Of a stretch of DNA of 64,000 bases, positions 63,280 to 64,000 are shown in pieces. The first letter of the stretch is position 1, and each line of letters begins with the position of its first letter. The stretch covers positions 25,879 to 89,878 of the forward strand of contig NZ_FOHU01000013.1 in the NCBI RefSeq assembly GCF_900111615.1, given 5' to 3'. Source of the DNA: Natronincola peptidivorans. Its GTDB lineage: Bacteria > Bacillota > Clostridia > Peptostreptococcales > Natronincolaceae. The translations under genes were made by a program, and so were the position numbers. The notes beneath the pieces are model-generated. The model did not search any database. It saw only the letters and a program-made list of their open reading frames with translations, and was not told where the DNA came from.

Positions 63280-63843
63280 ATCATAATATTACAATCATAG
63301 AACAAGAATATAAAAGGCAAGCATGAAGCCTGTTGAAACGCTTTATTCTGTAATCTCTATAGCATAATGCATAAATGAATAAGATAAAGTGCTGTCCTCA
63401 ATATAAAGATGAGTACAGCGTTTTTTTTGCTTCATATCATGGAGGATTTATCAATTAACTAGTACAAGCTATATTATTTACTTAAAAATTAATTTTGCAT
63501 CTCCCACGTGGTACAATAGTATTATTAACAATGATGTTGCTACTGAAAAAGAATGAAAAAGCTAAAAAGATAACACAGTAAATAATTGATTTTTACAAAA
63601 AACAGGATGCTTCTTAGGTTACTTCACATGGGTAAGTACAAAAATTTGTTATCTACAAAGAGATAGTGTAAAGTAGGTTATGAAAACTAAGAAACAAAAT
63701 TTTACAACATGATTTGTGGGGGGAGTACCTTCTTAAAAGAAGAAAACATCAAAAAAATAGATTGATGATACCACAAATAATGCTCTGGAACCCACAGCAT
63801 TGATGGTGAAACGATGAAGTTTAGCAAAAGTGCAAAGGCACAT
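63280..63843. other. Intergenic region after the diguanylate cyclase gene
   Basis: About 560 bp. It contains the terminator at 63388 and otherwise AT-rich sequence. Near 63820-63840 a small hairpin, GTGC-CTTT-GCAC followed by TTTTGC on the minus strand, could end the minus-strand gene at the window edge. Confidence 0.45.
63388..63428 (+). terminator. Terminator of the diguanylate cyclase gene
   Basis: GCTGT and CTC (63391-63399) pair with GAG and ACAGC (63411-63419), followed by TTTTTTTT. Confidence 0.75.
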
Positions 63844-64000
63844 TTAAGGGGAAGGTTGGTTTTGTTGTGAGAGGATGGTTTGTTGCCCTAAGTAGATCAG
63901 TAGCTGCCATTTGCCCGGCATATTATCGGCATTTGTCAGCATATCGACTTCGTTTAAAGGACGCTTCCACTCATGAAGCTTGTGAGGACGAAGAAAGTTA
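63844..64000 (-). CDS. C-terminal end of an unidentified protein (runs off window)
   Basis: On the minus strand 51 sense codons without a stop run from the window edge to a TAA at 63844, reading NFLRPHKLHEWKRPLNEVDM and later ADNMPGKWQLLIYLGQQ. It looks protein-like and is followed by a small T-rich hairpin. The family is not recognised. A plus-strand reading frame across the same bases is also open, so the strand is uncertain. The stretch looks richer in GC than its flanks. Confidence 0.4.
   Translation of the reverse strand, partial: NFLRPHKLHEWKRPLNEVDMLTNADNMPGKWQLLIYLGQQTILSQQNQPSP

Noticed and set aside
63867..64000. Plus-strand frame starting GTG at 63867
   Set aside because: It is open to the window edge but its translation is less protein-like than the minus-strand frame, which is followed by a small terminator-like hairpin.

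Overview
The window reads as one chromosomal segment of a low-GC, anaerobic, endospore-forming member of the Firmicutes (class Clostridia). The evidence is AT-rich DNA, AGGAGG-type ribosome binding sites, frequent TTG/GTG starts, a gerA-family spore germination operon, intrinsic terminators with T-runs, clostridial-type long PurL and GGDEF signalling proteins. An Alkaliphilus-like anaerobe fits best, but that is an inference. No rRNA, complete tRNA, CRISPR array or intact insertion sequence was seen.

Layout. 1-9.5 kb: end of a zinc phospholipase C gene, a cyclophilin lipoprotein, an Fe-S aldo/keto reductase, a transposase remnant, a gerKA-KB-KC germinant receptor operon with an extra 52-aa membrane gene, a TIM-barrel protein and a lipoprotein. 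10-26.8 kb: a DEAD-box helicase, an N-formylglutamate amidohydrolase-like protein, two abutting gene remnants (ion channel and CpsD-type kinase), a large lipoprotein followed by its own Lgt-like enzyme, an AEC transporter, a D-aminoacylase-like enzyme, a small zincin, an SLH-anchored glycosidase, an EamA exporter, a PAS-GGDEF-HD-GYP protein and a membrane phosphoesterase.

26.8-47.3 kb is the centrepiece: a PucR regulator followed by a purine degradation locus that carries bacterial microcompartment (BMC) shell genes. In order it holds a cyclase-family hydrolase (divergent), formiminotransferase FtcD, a dihydropyrimidinase/allantoinase-type cyclic amidohydrolase, an isochorismatase-type amidohydrolase, UbiX and UbiD, three BMC hexamer proteins with a small interposed protein, a BMC-associated flavoprotein-like protein, an EutN pentamer, a divergent adenine-deaminase paralogue, a purine permease, a guanine-deaminase-like amidohydrolase, a four-gene split molybdenum hydroxylase and a canonical adenine deaminase. 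The series matches, step by step, the classical Barker/Rabinowitz xanthine fermentation route (xanthine, ureidoimidazole carboxylate, aminoimidazole carboxylate, aminoimidazole, imidazolone, formiminoglycine, glycine). UbiD overlaps the first shell gene by 4 bp. No aldehyde dehydrogenase, phosphotransacylase or alcohol dehydrogenase of ordinary metabolosomes is present, so this would be a non-aldehyde BMC enclosing imidazole intermediates. That interpretation is the main finding and is inference.

47.3-64 kb: an exonuclease, LarE, a YjiH-type membrane protein, a TetR regulator divergent from a lipoprotein flavin reductase with a consensus promoter and three operator-like repeats, glutamate dehydrogenase, PurL, a YfcE-type phosphodiesterase, DegV, a broken membrane-protein gene, a zinc-ribbon protein, a PAS-GGDEF diguanylate cyclase and the end of an unidentified minus-strand gene. 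Two copies of an unnamed structured RNA-like motif lie at 3051-3118 and 25221-25296.
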